Below, piece by piece: positions 55,114-64,000 of a stretch of DNA of 64,000 nucleotides. Each line of letters opens with the position of its first letter. The stretch's first letter is position 1. Origin of the DNA: Flavobacterium sp. YO12 (GTDB lineage Bacteria; Bacteroidota; Bacteroidia; Flavobacteriales; Flavobacteriaceae); contig NZ_NRQU01000021.1 in assembly GCF_004119495.1 (NCBI RefSeq), positions 1 through 64,000 on the forward strand. Direction: 5' to 3'. Below the pieces are notes generated by a model. That model searched no databases. It was not told the DNA's origin and saw only the letters and a list, made by a program, of their open reading frames with translations. The position numbers and the translations under genes were made by a program.

Positions 55114-56400
55114 TTAATATTCTACTTTGTAATCTTTTTTAAAGGACTGATTGCTCCATGCTTTTTTTGCTGTCCAATCTGCAGCGGGTCCAGTCCAAAA
55201 TATATTATCTGCAGGTAATCCCAGTGTTAAGAATCCCAAAGTAGCCATATATAAACTTCCAGTCGAAGTATATTGATCAGCTATCATAGGTTGATGCCCA
55301 CAGAAACCTAGCACTAACCATCCGTTTTTGTCAAAATTATCACATCCATCGTACATACGATGCATTACAGCAGTTAAACCGCTGCGTACTTGCGAAGGCG
55401 TAATATGTTCTGGTAATTTTTCCATAAGTGCTGTTTGTGCCAGAGCCTGAAAAGCTCCAGTACGATACGTGATGGAACGACCAAATGCAGGATAACTCCC
55501 GTCAGGGGCAATTACACGTTCTAAAAATTCTGAATATCGAATCATTCTTTTTACAGCTGTTTCATATTCGTCTTTACTAATCTTATTTTTATCTACCAAC
55601 ACTTTTAAAAAGTCTACTAACATAGGATGAATAACATAACTATTATAATAATCCATACTGAAACTAGGACCATCACTATACCAGCTGTCGCCTTGATACC
55701 ATTCGATCATTTTCTTTTTAGCAAACTCAATACGAGCAGGATCAGGTTCTTCGCCAACACTCAATAAGAATACTTCATTTATACCTGCAAATAATAACCA
55801 ATTATTGTAGGCGCCGGATCTGGTACGTAATGTTTTAAACTCTTCTACTATTCTCTTTTTAGTTATAGAATCCAATGGATCCCATAATGCTTTTGGGGCA
55901 CGCAGAAATGCTTGAGCCATATAGGCCGCATCGACAATAGGTTGTTTTTCAGAGCGAAAATTCAAGTAATCAGCACTATTTGGATCAACAGCATGTGTTA
56001 ATCCTTTGAGTAGTTCTTGACGTAATTTTTTTCTCAAAATTCCTTCTTTTGTATCATCATCTGCAAGAGCCAGCCAAGGAGCAATACCCGCCATCGTACG
56101 GCCTACTGCTTCAAGATAGGTCACTTTTTTTACCTGTAAATAATAATCTGGCCCCATCTCCAATGGCATGTTTTTCTTCAAAGTTTCTTCCGCCAGATTG
56201 TGCACTACTGGATATGAAATTTTATACAACAATTGAGACCAATACTCTCTGTCTTGTTTACCATTGGCACTAATTAATTGCTTCTCTTGGGATTTATCTT
56301 TGTTTTTTTGAGCAGAGACATTAGATGCTGGAAGACTTACTGCTAATAATAACAGCACAGCACTAACATTCGAAATTTTTCTATTTATTCCATTCTTCAT
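55114..56400 (-). CDS. DUF2264 protein, Sec-exported paralogue
   Basis: A 428-residue protein with a Sec-type signal (residues 1-30, ending near VSAQ) and a DUF2264 domain, predicted (alpha/alpha)-barrel like. Motifs shared with its tandem neighbour include HAVDPNS, VDAAYMAQAFLRAP, EFKTLRTRS, NNWLLFAG, GDSWYSDGPSF and the C-terminal WSNQSFKKDYKVEY. A role in degrading oligosaccharides of the locus is inferred from position. It follows the other DUF2264 gene by 64 bases. Confidence 0.88.
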   Translation of the reverse strand: MKNGINRKISNVSAVLLLLAVSLPASNVSAQKNKDKSQEKQLISANGKQDREYWSQLLYKISYPVVHNLAEETLKKNMPLEMGPDYYLQVKKVTYLEAVGRTMAGIAPWLALADDDTKEGILRKKLRQELLKGLTHAVDPNSADYLNFRSEKQPIVDAAYMAQAFLRAPKALWDPLDSITKKRIVEEFKTLRTRSGAYNNWLLFAGINEVFLLSVGEEPDPARIEFAKKKMIEWYQGDSWYSDGPSFSMDYYNSYVIHPMLVDFLKVLVDKNKISKDEYETAVKRMIRYSEFLERVIAPDGSYPAFGRSITYRTGAFQALAQTALMEKLPEHITPSQVRSGLTAVMHRMYDGCDNFDKNGWLVLGFCGHQPMIADQYTSTGSLYMATLGFLTLGLPADNIFWTGPAADWTAKKAWSNQSFKKDYKVEY

Positions 56401-56464
56401 ATCGCTATTCTGGATTGTATTGTTAATTCTCTTTCCTTTTGAATTGTTTTTTTTACTAATAAAA

Positions 56465-57736
56465 TCAATAATCTACCGCATAGTCTTTTTTAAAGGATTG
56501 ACCAGTCCAAGCTTTTCGCTGGGTCCAATCTGTAAAAGCCCCTGTCCAAAATTCATGTGTATCAGGTAAACCTAATGGCAAGAATACTAATGATGTAATG
56601 TACATACTGCCAGTATTGGAATAATAATCGGCAATATCTTTTTGCTTGCTGCCTACCAATCCTAAGGTTAGCCAATCGCCATTTGTAAAAGTGGATGGAA
56701 TGAACATATTCTTCATTACTGCAGTTAAAGCACATCGAACCTGTGCAGGTTTTATTTCTTCAGGTAAAGCATCATCCAAGGCTAATTTTACTAATGGTTG
56801 AAACGCCCCAACACGATAAGTCGAAGAACGTCCTACTGCCAGGAATGTACCCTCAGGCGAAATATACCGCTCTTGAAAAGAAGCATAACGCTGCATTCTT
56901 TTATAAGCAATATCGTATTCTTTAGTATCTCTTCTTCCTTTTGCTGTATTTACTTTTAATACTTCAACCAGCATATTGTGAATAACAAACCCGTTATAGT
57001 GATCAAAATGGAATTTATCGCCATCGCTGTACCAACCATCACCGACATACCACTTATTTATTTTATCAATCGCAGTATCTATTCTTGTAGCATCAATATC
57101 TTCTCCTATACTTAGTAAAAAACTCTCGATTGTAGCGGCAAATAACACCCAGTTATTATTAAATGGTTTTATCTGACGAATAGTTTTAAATTCATATATA
57201 TAGCGCTGTTTGGTTATAGGATCTAGTGGTTCCCACAATACGGCAGGAGCCGTCAATAAGGCTTGTGCTATATAAGCGGCATCTACCAAAGGCTGAGCTG
57301 TTTTTGTTGATCCCCAGTATAAATAATCTGGACTATTAGGATCTACTGCATGTGCAAGACTTTGTTGTACTTGTAAAAGGAGTCTTTTTCTAAGAGTACC
57401 TTCAGCAGAACTATCTACTGGTAGCGCAAGAAAAGGCGCAAGTCCAGGAATCAGCCGTCCAAAGGCCTCCATATACGCCACTTCTTTATTTCGACCATCC
57501 CAAATAGGACTATATTCTACTGGCATATTTTTTCGTAATTCTCCTTTGCTCATATTGCTTAAAACAGGAGTTGCAATCTTATCCATTAAATCTACCCAAT
57601 ACGCTCGGTCATTTTGTTTGACTGGCATATTATCATTCAAGATAGCATTTGTGTTCGCCACTATATCTTGTCCAGGAATAAAACCTGTAATAGCAAGCAA
57701 AGATGACCATTTCAGAAAATTTCTTCTTTGTATCAT
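56465..57736 (-). CDS. DUF2264 protein with twin-arginine signal, paralogue
   Basis: A 423-residue DUF2264 protein. Unlike its neighbour it starts MIQRRNFLKWSSLLAITG, a twin-arginine (RRNFLK) signal, so it is probably exported folded by Tat. The domain shares HAVDPNSPDYLY, VDAAYIAQALLTAPAVLWEPLDPITK, NNNWVLFA, GDGWYSDGDKFHFDHYNGFVIH and WTGQSFKKDYAVDY with the Sec-exported copy. Similar length and order show tandem duplication followed by divergence. It is expected to act on a uronic-acid or deoxy-sugar oligosaccharide, inferred. Confidence 0.88.
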   Translation of the reverse strand: MIQRRNFLKWSSLLAITGFIPGQDIVANTNAILNDNMPVKQNDRAYWVDLMDKIATPVLSNMSKGELRKNMPVEYSPIWDGRNKEVAYMEAFGRLIPGLAPFLALPVDSSAEGTLRKRLLLQVQQSLAHAVDPNSPDYLYWGSTKTAQPLVDAAYIAQALLTAPAVLWEPLDPITKQRYIYEFKTIRQIKPFNNNWVLFAATIESFLLSIGEDIDATRIDTAIDKINKWYVGDGWYSDGDKFHFDHYNGFVIHNMLVEVLKVNTAKGRRDTKEYDIAYKRMQRYASFQERYISPEGTFLAVGRSSTYRVGAFQPLVKLALDDALPEEIKPAQVRCALTAVMKNMFIPSTFTNGDWLTLGLVGSKQKDIADYYSNTGSMYITSLVFLPLGLPDTHEFWTGAFTDWTQRKAWTGQSFKKDYAVDY

Positions 57737-57867
57737 TTCTTTATCTTTATGTATTGTTTATAATCACTATTGTGGATTGATAATTGAACATTTTTCAATT
57801 CCATGTGTTAAAAATGGAGTTATTTTTCTTTGGAAATTAGTGCCCTCGACTAAAGCTTTTTTAAATT

Positions 57868-59094
57868 TTATAAATACCATTTCTTATATCGCAGCAATGC
57901 CTCCAAAAAATAATAATCAGCATAAGTAAGCGGCACATCAACTTCTGATTTAAATGGCAAAGCGCCTACACTGTGCATTAAAAGAAACCCTCCATTTTCT
58001 CCTAACTTAGCTCGGTATTTGTCTGAAGCAAGTGATTCGATTATCTTTTCAGCTACTGCAACATATTCTTTTTTCTCTTTTTTATTAGAATATTGTCCTA
58101 ATTCTAATAGTGCTGAAGCAATTAATGCACCTGCCGAAGCATCACGTAAAGCATTTGGTATGTTCGGTGCATCAAAATCCCAATACGGAATCTTATCTGC
58201 TGGTAAATTAGGGTTATTAAGGATGAACTTGGCTATATTTTTTGCCTGTAATAAATAATTTTTGTCTTTTGTAAAACGATACATCATTGTATACCCATAC
58301 AAACCCCATCCTTGACCACGAGACCAAGCCGATGAATCTGCTGCTCCCTGCCAAGTTACTTTACGCAAAACTTCACCCGTAGTTAAGTCATAATCTAATA
58401 CATGATAGGAACTATAATCTGGTCTAAAATGATTTTTTATAGTGGTATTTGCGTGTGTAATAGCAATTTCTTTGAATTTAGGATCTGCACCGTTATCACT
58501 TGCCCAACTCAATAATTCTAAATTCATCATATTATCAATAATCACTGGGCATTTGAAATTCTTGCTGCTATCCCAACTTTGAATTGCTTTTATAGAAGGA
58601 CGGTATCGAGTTGACAAGGAAGCTGCTGCAGTATCGATAGTAGCCTTGTCTTCTGGTTTACCAAAAAGTCTATAAGCATTACCAAAGCTACAATACATCA
58701 TAAAACCAAGGTCATGATTACCTGTATAGTGTTTTTCTTTTTCCAGAATTGCCAATCGTTTTTCGGCTTCTGCTTTTATTTCAGCATCTTTTGTGTACTC
58801 ATAAATATATAAAAGGGTTCCAGGAAAAAAACCACTGCACCACCATTTAGTATTACTCGTTTCTACCTTATTTTCTTTTTTGTTAAACGTTACAGGCATA
58901 ACATCTCTTGCAACGTTTTTACCTAGCAGCTTATATTGTTGGGCAGCAAAATTAAATTCGTCATCAATGAGTTTCGTCATTCTATTTTTAGTTGACGTAT
59001 TTTCGGTTGATGAGCCTTGTGCAAAATTGGCGTTAGATATCCATAAACATAAGATTACTATAAAAACAGACTTCTTTCTGGCTGATTGTTTCAT
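57868..59094 (-). CDS. Glycoside hydrolase family 88 (unsaturated glucuronyl hydrolase)
   Basis: A 408-residue exported enzyme (signal peptide to about residue 25). GH88 hydrates the double bond of 4,5-unsaturated uronic acid at the non-reducing end of lyase products and releases it. The two catalytic aspartates are visible: HDLGFM with Asp128 and IIDNMMNLEL with Asp187, the spacing expected for GH88. SAWSRGQGWGLYG and RDASAGALIASALLELG also fit. It works downstream of the lyase at 59173-61179 and feeds KduD. Confidence 0.92.
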   Translation of the reverse strand: MKQSARKKSVFIVILCLWISNANFAQGSSTENTSTKNRMTKLIDDEFNFAAQQYKLLGKNVARDVMPVTFNKKENKVETSNTKWWCSGFFPGTLLYIYEYTKDAEIKAEAEKRLAILEKEKHYTGNHDLGFMMYCSFGNAYRLFGKPEDKATIDTAAASLSTRYRPSIKAIQSWDSSKNFKCPVIIDNMMNLELLSWASDNGADPKFKEIAITHANTTIKNHFRPDYSSYHVLDYDLTTGEVLRKVTWQGAADSSAWSRGQGWGLYGYTMMYRFTKDKNYLLQAKNIAKFILNNPNLPADKIPYWDFDAPNIPNALRDASAGALIASALLELGQYSNKKEKKEYVAVAEKIIESLASDKYRAKLGENGGFLLMHSVGALPFKSEVDVPLTYADYYFLEALLRYKKWYL

Positions 59095-59172
59095 GCTTTT
59101 TGGGTTAAATTAGATTTTGTAATATGTTCTTAATAAATTTTTACAAACGTTTTTTTAATAATGTGTTTGTTT

Positions 59173-61179
59173 TCAGTTTTGCAAGTTTTCAACGATTTGA
59201 AACTTATATTTGTTGGCAGATAATTTTTTCTTATCGGTCATTATAATCCGATATAATCTATCTTGTTTCCAAGAACTTAGTAATCGTTTATCAGTAAGAA
59301 TCAGTTCTTCTATTTTTACACTAAAAAGATCTTCAGGATAATAAAAACTAACACTTCTTCCTGCTTTATCTTTCAACTTTATTTTGCCTTCTTTTTCCAA
59401 TATAGGAAGCTGTGCTACTATAAAATGCTGTATTGATTCTCCTTTATATTCTTTCAATTCAAATTGATCTTCAATAATTAGTTCAGACTTAGATGCTCTT
59501 TTTAAAGTATAAGTTCTATTCCACGATTTACAAGAAGCAGCTTCTGGATATGCACCAGCCAAATTCAAACTAAAACGGAGTTGCGATTTAGAGTTTAGAA
59601 AGTGAACCTCCGAAGCTTTGAATTTTTTCCCGTCAACTTGAGCAAAACCATTAATCATAGGTAGGTTATGATAATCAGACTGCATAGTCCAAATTTTATA
59701 TCGCTCGGGACCAAAAGTTTTTTTAGAATAGGTTTCGACTCCAATATCTACAAAAAGCGGCTTGCCATCATGATAAAGTATAAAAGTGCCTACATCATTG
59801 TGATTGTGACTTTCGTCATTGTACCCTCCTTTTGCAGCAAAGAAAAAACCTTTTGAAGCGCTTTTATCTGTTCTTCCTCCAGCAATTTCAGTACCATTAT
59901 ACCAAAAAGACATTTCGATTGATTCGACAGCAGGAGTGTCTTTAAGTAAGGGATAAATATCAATGTTATGAAGTGCAATATCTAAAGAACCTTTTATGGG
60001 GTTTAGATAGAAATCTTCTTTCTTGGCCAAAAAAGATCCAAACTGTTTTAATGAAGTATCGTTTACATAAGAACCATACCTAAAAACTATCCCTGGAGAA
60101 GTCTGTAACCTTACTGAAGAATCTGCAAAATTGATGTAATAGTCGTCATAAATATGGGCATTCAAAATGTATTTCCCCATGTTTTTTATGATAGGAAAAT
60201 CAGACAAGGATATTTTTCCTCCTGAGTAAGTTTTAAGAAGTTCCAAATACTCCATCATCTTGGCAGCAGCATGACTCCAATAAGCTGGTCCCTCCTCGCA
60301 AGCGCCATCATCTTTATAGTAATTTATAAACTTATCTACCGATTTCATACTCTTCTCTATCACCTCTTTACGTGCTTTTGGCGTTATTTCTTCTCCTAGT
60401 AATAAGGTGCTTAAGAGTACATTATAATTGCACCACGGATTCCAATTGTTTACAAAATTTTCATTTTTAAAACTCATCCACCAAAAATCATCTCGAGCAA
60501 TATAAGGTTCAATAATTCTATGGGTAATTTCATAAGGAATCCTAGCTTTTAAAAATGGTGAGACTTTTTCAAAATCATCTTTAAAAAAATAATAAGTCCA
60601 AGCGAGCGTACTGGCCATTTCTCCAGCTCCTAAATCGATTATTGGATCATTTATGTTTGGAATTCCTGCTCCTCCTTTTTGTGAAGGCAAATGCGCAGAT
60701 AAAACCCATGTCGATTGCTCACATACCGCCCAACTTCCGTTAATGATAGCATCAATAAATTTTCCTTGACCTTCAAGAACTTCAGCAAGAACTAATTTTT
60801 TCAAAACATCAAGACCATCAGACCAATACTGTTCCATCCTCATACGGTCTCCATTGCGTTTGAAATCAAGATATGAAGTCACCGGAATACTTGGCCAATT
60901 ATACTTCATGGCTTCATTGGCTTCAGATAGTATCTTTTCTTGAACGTCTTGCGGCAAATTTTTGATTTTATCATGGAGCTCCTTTTTATCAAAAGGAATA
61001 TTGTATGATCCATCTTGTGTTTCTAATATATTTTGTTGAAGAAATGCTGAGAGTAAATCTCTTTTTTTCTGAGCATTTGAAACAATCGAAAAAAGTAAAA
61101 ATATTCCAAGAACAACACATCCAAATGAGGATTTATAATTGCTTACACTTGTCTTGAAAGAAGTTAAAAAGTATGTCAT
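59173..61179 (-). CDS. Heparinase II/III family polysaccharide lyase
   Basis: A 668-residue exported enzyme (hydrophobic signal about residues 20-36). The (alpha/alpha) N-terminal domain includes NNWNPWCNYNVLLSTLLLGEE and DDGACEEGPAYWSHAAAKM; the beta-sandwich part begins near AGGRTDKSASKGFFFAAKGG and has ESHNHNDVGTFILYHDGKPLFVD, the HNHND region typical of heparinase II/III-like lyases. It cleaves uronic acid-containing chains by beta-elimination, giving 4,5-unsaturated ends. Which PL family and substrate cannot be settled without a search. Confidence 0.9.
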   Translation of the reverse strand: MTYFLTSFKTSVSNYKSSFGCVVLGIFLLFSIVSNAQKKRDLLSAFLQQNILETQDGSYNIPFDKKELHDKIKNLPQDVQEKILSEANEAMKYNWPSIPVTSYLDFKRNGDRMRMEQYWSDGLDVLKKLVLAEVLEGQGKFIDAIINGSWAVCEQSTWVLSAHLPSQKGGAGIPNINDPIIDLGAGEMASTLAWTYYFFKDDFEKVSPFLKARIPYEITHRIIEPYIARDDFWWMSFKNENFVNNWNPWCNYNVLLSTLLLGEEITPKARKEVIEKSMKSVDKFINYYKDDGACEEGPAYWSHAAAKMMEYLELLKTYSGGKISLSDFPIIKNMGKYILNAHIYDDYYINFADSSVRLQTSPGIVFRYGSYVNDTSLKQFGSFLAKKEDFYLNPIKGSLDIALHNIDIYPLLKDTPAVESIEMSFWYNGTEIAGGRTDKSASKGFFFAAKGGYNDESHNHNDVGTFILYHDGKPLFVDIGVETYSKKTFGPERYKIWTMQSDYHNLPMINGFAQVDGKKFKASEVHFLNSKSQLRFSLNLAGAYPEAASCKSWNRTYTLKRASKSELIIEDQFELKEYKGESIQHFIVAQLPILEKEGKIKLKDKAGRSVSFYYPEDLFSVKIEELILTDKRLLSSWKQDRLYRIIMTDKKKLSANKYKFQIVENLQN

Positions 61180-61253
61180 AATAGAACGCTTTAATAATAT
61201 TGAACTTTATAATGTCTATAATAACCCATTTACTATTGGACAAAATTTACAAT

Positions 61254-61291
61254 AAAAAGCTGTTTAAATTTTAACACAAAAACAGCTTTTT
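61254..61291 (-). terminator. Internal terminator-like hairpin after susD
   Basis: A 12-bp perfect stem (61254-61265 with 61280-61291) with a T-rich 3' side on the minus strand, 13 bases past the susD stop and well before the lyase gene. It could attenuate transcription so that the enzymes are made at lower level than SusCD. Confidence 0.6.
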
Positions 61292-61304
61292 AATTTTTAT
61301 ACCA

Positions 61305-62930
61305 CTACCAACCTGGATTTTGTTTTAGGTTTGGATTAAGAGCTAATTCATTGATAGGAAAAGGCCATAAATAATCTCTTGCTGGATTGAACGTTCTAAC
61401 AGAACCTTTTTGAGCAATAATATAATTCTGACTATTTAAGAGAGGGATAACTGATGTACCAAATTCAGCAAAAAAGTAACTTCCCAAAACATCCTTTGGT
61501 AACTCTATTTCAGCAGTTTTCCATCTAATTAAATCCCAATAACGAAAACCTTCAAGAGCTAGTTCTACTCTACGTTCTCTTCTAATTTCGGTTCTCATGT
61601 CTAATCCATTAGCAGCGACAAAAGCATTTGTTAAATTTGGCATATTAACTGAGGCTCTTTTTCTAAGCAAATTAATAGATAGATTTAAGTCGGCATCACT
61701 AATACTGCCATTTAATTCATAAGCAGCCTCCGCATAAATTAATAGTACTTCGGCATATCGAGTAATTGGCATGTCAATATAAGATCTTTGTAAAGTCCAG
61801 TCATTAATATTAGCATAGCATCTGTTGGCAAAACCTGTTTTTACAAAACTTAATGGAGGAACAGTAAATACTGGAGCTGATCCAATATAAGGGTCTCCTG
61901 CTTTAAAAAATCGATCTCCCATTCTAGGATCTCTATTCTTGAAAACTTCGGCTGTATTGTTAGGTATTACATATAATGGAGACTGCGTGGTAGGCAAACC
62001 ATCATTCATTAAATAAGAATCTGCTAATGCTTTAGTCGGATTTGCCACTCCAGTTTCTAAATTTCTTTGAGCAACATGACTGAGTGTCGATTCAGATATG
62101 CCTTTACCATATTGCTTAACCAAAATATTTTCTTTGTTTGCAAAACCTTCTCCTTCATATTGCAATAATTGAAAGTAATTTTTAAAAAGACTATGTTCTC
62201 CCGAAAGCATTACCAATTTAGATGCTTCTTTGGCTATGGTCAGGTGCTTTACAGGATCTCCGTATGCATGAAATTTAGAACGGGTTCCTTCAAACAAAGC
62301 TACTTGAGCCTTTAATGTTAAAGCAGCAGTTTTTGAAATTCGTCCATAATTTGCAGTTCCTAATTCTGTTGCAGTTCTTAATTTAAGAACTGCATTATCT
62401 AGATCTTTATATATTGCGTCAACAATTTCTTCTCTTGTCGCTTGAGGTGCCTGCAATTCAGGTGCATTTTCTGTCAATGTTTTTAGTATTAACGGCACAC
62501 CTCCATAGCGTTTTAATAATTGATAATAGCTCCAAGCTCTAAAATATTCAGCTTCGCCAACGTACCAATTAACTCGTTCTGCGGTCACACCAGCCGTTAA
62601 AGTTTTAGAAGATTTTTCAATCATATTATTAGCTGCTCTAATGATGGTGTAATTTCCATTATAATTCGCATCAGTTGCACTAGGAATTCTCGATCCTTCA
62701 CTAATAGCATTTGGTCCAGTTCCAAATGCATCATCTGACCAAACATCATCGGTTACCGGTAAAGTTGGTAATCTAGAGTAAAAATAATTAGCTGCTAGTT
62801 TTAAATCATTCTCGTTCATCCAGAAAGAAGGATCACTTAAGCTTGTTTCTGGAACTCGGTCCACATCACATGATAGTACAGTTGCAATTAAAAACAATAC
62901 AGCAACAATTTTTATATTTTTAAGTATCAT
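61305..62930 (-). CDS. SusD/RagB-family surface glycan-binding lipoprotein
   Basis: A 541-residue outer-membrane lipoprotein with lipobox VLSC (Cys21). SusD-like hallmarks are the N-terminal PETSLSDPSFW, AEAEYFRAW-type stretch GEAEYFRAWSYYQLLKRYGGVPLI, RYAEVLLIYAEAAYELNG and the C-terminal RRERRVELALEGFRYWDLIRW and NPGW. It caps the SusC porin and hands it glycan. It follows the SusC stop by 19 bases. Confidence 0.96.
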   Translation of the reverse strand: MILKNIKIVAVLFLIATVLSCDVDRVPETSLSDPSFWMNENDLKLAANYFYSRLPTLPVTDDVWSDDAFGTGPNAISEGSRIPSATDANYNGNYTIIRAANNMIEKSSKTLTAGVTAERVNWYVGEAEYFRAWSYYQLLKRYGGVPLILKTLTENAPELQAPQATREEIVDAIYKDLDNAVLKLRTATELGTANYGRISKTAALTLKAQVALFEGTRSKFHAYGDPVKHLTIAKEASKLVMLSGEHSLFKNYFQLLQYEGEGFANKENILVKQYGKGISESTLSHVAQRNLETGVANPTKALADSYLMNDGLPTTQSPLYVIPNNTAEVFKNRDPRMGDRFFKAGDPYIGSAPVFTVPPLSFVKTGFANRCYANINDWTLQRSYIDMPITRYAEVLLIYAEAAYELNGSISDADLNLSINLLRKRASVNMPNLTNAFVAANGLDMRTEIRRERRVELALEGFRYWDLIRWKTAEIELPKDVLGSYFFAEFGTSVIPLLNSQNYIIAQKGSVRTFNPARDYLWPFPINELALNPNLKQNPGW

Positions 62931-62949
62931 AACTCGTAGTTTAAAAATG

Positions 62950-64000
62950 TTAAAATGTTAGGTTCACTCCAAAAGAAACTGTTCCAAACACAGGGTAATC
63001 AGCATAAATACCATTCTTTTGTTCTGGATCAAAGGTTGTTTTGAATATTCCAAATTTAGATATGGTAGCAATATTTTCTCCTGAAAAATAGAATCTCATT
63101 CGGGTAAAAAAAGTTTTTTCTAATATGCTTTGTGGTATAGAGTATCCTAATTGAATATTTTTGATTCGGGCATAACTAGCGTCCAAGACCCATCTGTCTG
63201 AAGTAATGTAATTATGGTATCCATTTAGATAAGGTCTTGGAAAAGCAGCATTCTGATTTTCAGGTGTCCAATAATCAGCATGTATAGCCATTGGCATGAT
63301 CCATGATTCGGCAAAAGGTGTGATCATCTCTGAGTTAGGCATAAAAGATCTTTTACCTACTCCTTGAATCAAGAAACTAAAATCTATATTTTTCCAACTT
63401 GCATTACCATTAATTCCAAATAAATAACGCTGTTGATCTTCACCTAAACGTACCAAATCTCCATGGTCCTCTACAGTTCCTTTACCTGCATTAATTTTAC
63501 CGTCCCCGTTTTGATCTAAATAAGCAATATCACCAACCCCCGTAAGCGTTGAATAAACTGGCGTTGCTGCCAACTGCTCTGGAGTATTAATATATCCTGG
63601 TGCAGCTTTATATCCCCATATGGTGTTTAAAGGAAAACCTTCGATAAGTGAATTTGTTCCAATCCCAACTACACTGATACCTGCATATTCAACCAGTTTA
63701 TTTTGATTATCGGATAAATTAAATCCAATACCATAATTAAAACTACTGCCTATTTTATCCTTGTAGTTTACTGCCAATTCCCAACCCCACGATTTAAGTA
63801 CACCATTGTTGATTTTTGGAGTTCCTACGCCAAAAGTCCCTGGCAAACGCAAAGGGGTCAACATATTTTTGTTTTCTTTTGTATAATAATCAAAACTACC
63901 TGTCAATCTATTTTCAAAGAATCCAAAATCAATTCCATAATTGAATGTCTCTACCGTTTCCCAAGATAAATTTGAAGAAGGCACGGTGTTTTGATAAAAG
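62950..64000 (-). CDS. SusC/RagA-family TonB-linked outer membrane receptor (partial, C-terminal)
   Basis: The frame is open to the right window edge; the last 350 or so residues of the protein are visible. They are the C-terminal beta-barrel strands of a SusC-type receptor: ETFNYGIDFGFFENRLTGSFDYY, GWELAVNYKD, NASWKNIDFSFLIQG, RIKNIQLGYSIP and the terminal VSFGVNLTF ending in Phe, the OMP assembly signal. The plug and TonB box lie outside the window. With the adjacent SusD it imports oligosaccharides for the locus. Confidence 0.95.
   Translation of the reverse strand, partial: FYQNTVPSSNLSWETVETFNYGIDFGFFENRLTGSFDYYTKENKNMLTPLRLPGTFGVGTPKINNGVLKSWGWELAVNYKDKIGSSFNYGIGFNLSDNQNKLVEYAGISVVGIGTNSLIEGFPLNTIWGYKAAPGYINTPEQLAATPVYSTLTGVGDIAYLDQNGDGKINAGKGTVEDHGDLVRLGEDQQRYLFGINGNASWKNIDFSFLIQGVGKRSFMPNSEMITPFAESWIMPMAIHADYWTPENQNAAFPRPYLNGYHNYITSDRWVLDASYARIKNIQLGYSIPQSILEKTFFTRMRFYFSGENIATISKFGIFKTTFDPEQKNGIYADYPVFGTVSFGVNLTF

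Noticed and set aside
53008..64000. Heparin or heparan sulfate as the firm substrate of the locus
   Set aside because: The lyase superfamily name does not fix the substrate, and no sulfatase genes are visible.

Overview
The window looks like a chromosomal segment of a Flavobacterium-like member of the Bacteroidota. The support is AT-rich DNA, TAnnTTTG-type -7 promoter elements, neighbouring gliding genes gldF-gldG, a SusC/SusD pair, Bacteroidota-type arginine synthesis genes (transcarbamylase that keeps the acyl group on ornithine), and intergenic spacers crowded with short palindromic repeats. I saw no tRNA, rRNA, CRISPR array, insertion sequence or prophage.

Layout. 1-16 kb: housekeeping and accessory genes (guaC, miaE, glyA, fahA, an orphan trypsin-like protease, agmatine deiminase aguA and a frameshifted N-carbamoylputrescine amidase aguB, an OmpA-type protein, a DUF808 membrane protein, clpB). 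16-18.8 kb: a bacilliredoxin-like protein and a translationally coupled pair of multi-span membrane proteins. 18.9-30.8 kb: one minus-strand arginine/proline cluster read in the order leader RNA, GNAT acyltransferase (frameshifted), argG, argC, argD, proA, proB, a GxxExxY cassette, argF', argB, an M20 deacylase and argH, ending in a clear terminator. Together these genes cover glutamate to arginine through N-acylated intermediates, and glutamate to proline semialdehyde. 30.9-52.8 kb: mixed genes, including an M1 peptidase, smpB, a decayed HTH-Fic gene, pcm, a YggS-type protein carrying a palindrome inside its coding region, gldF (frameshifted) and gldG, dnaN, a membrane-anchored MutS-like ATPase, and mnmE. 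53-64 kb: a polysaccharide utilisation locus on the minus strand (SusC partial, SusD, heparinase II/III-family lyase, GH88 unsaturated glucuronyl hydrolase, two tandem DUF2264 proteins, DUF4861, KduD), consistent with use of a uronic-acid-containing polysaccharide through lyase products.

Three things stand out. First, the arginine cluster has a roughly 320-nt leader with a strong promoter, a possible 28-codon leader peptide whose only two Arg codons are CGG, a three-way-junction fold and two hairpins with nearly identical stems. This is a candidate cis-acting regulator that I do not recognise. Second, four genes (aguB, the GNAT, the Fic gene, gldF) are each broken by a single-base change in or next to a homopolymer run, and restoring one base restores a full-length product. 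That pattern points to sequencing error for at least some of them. Third, most spacers between co-directional genes, notably inside the arginine cluster, contain paired inverted repeats of several distinct families, one pair of which brackets the GxxExxY gene. No gap between genes exceeds about 470 bases; the largest, 30446-30914, holds the leader, promoter and terminator described here.
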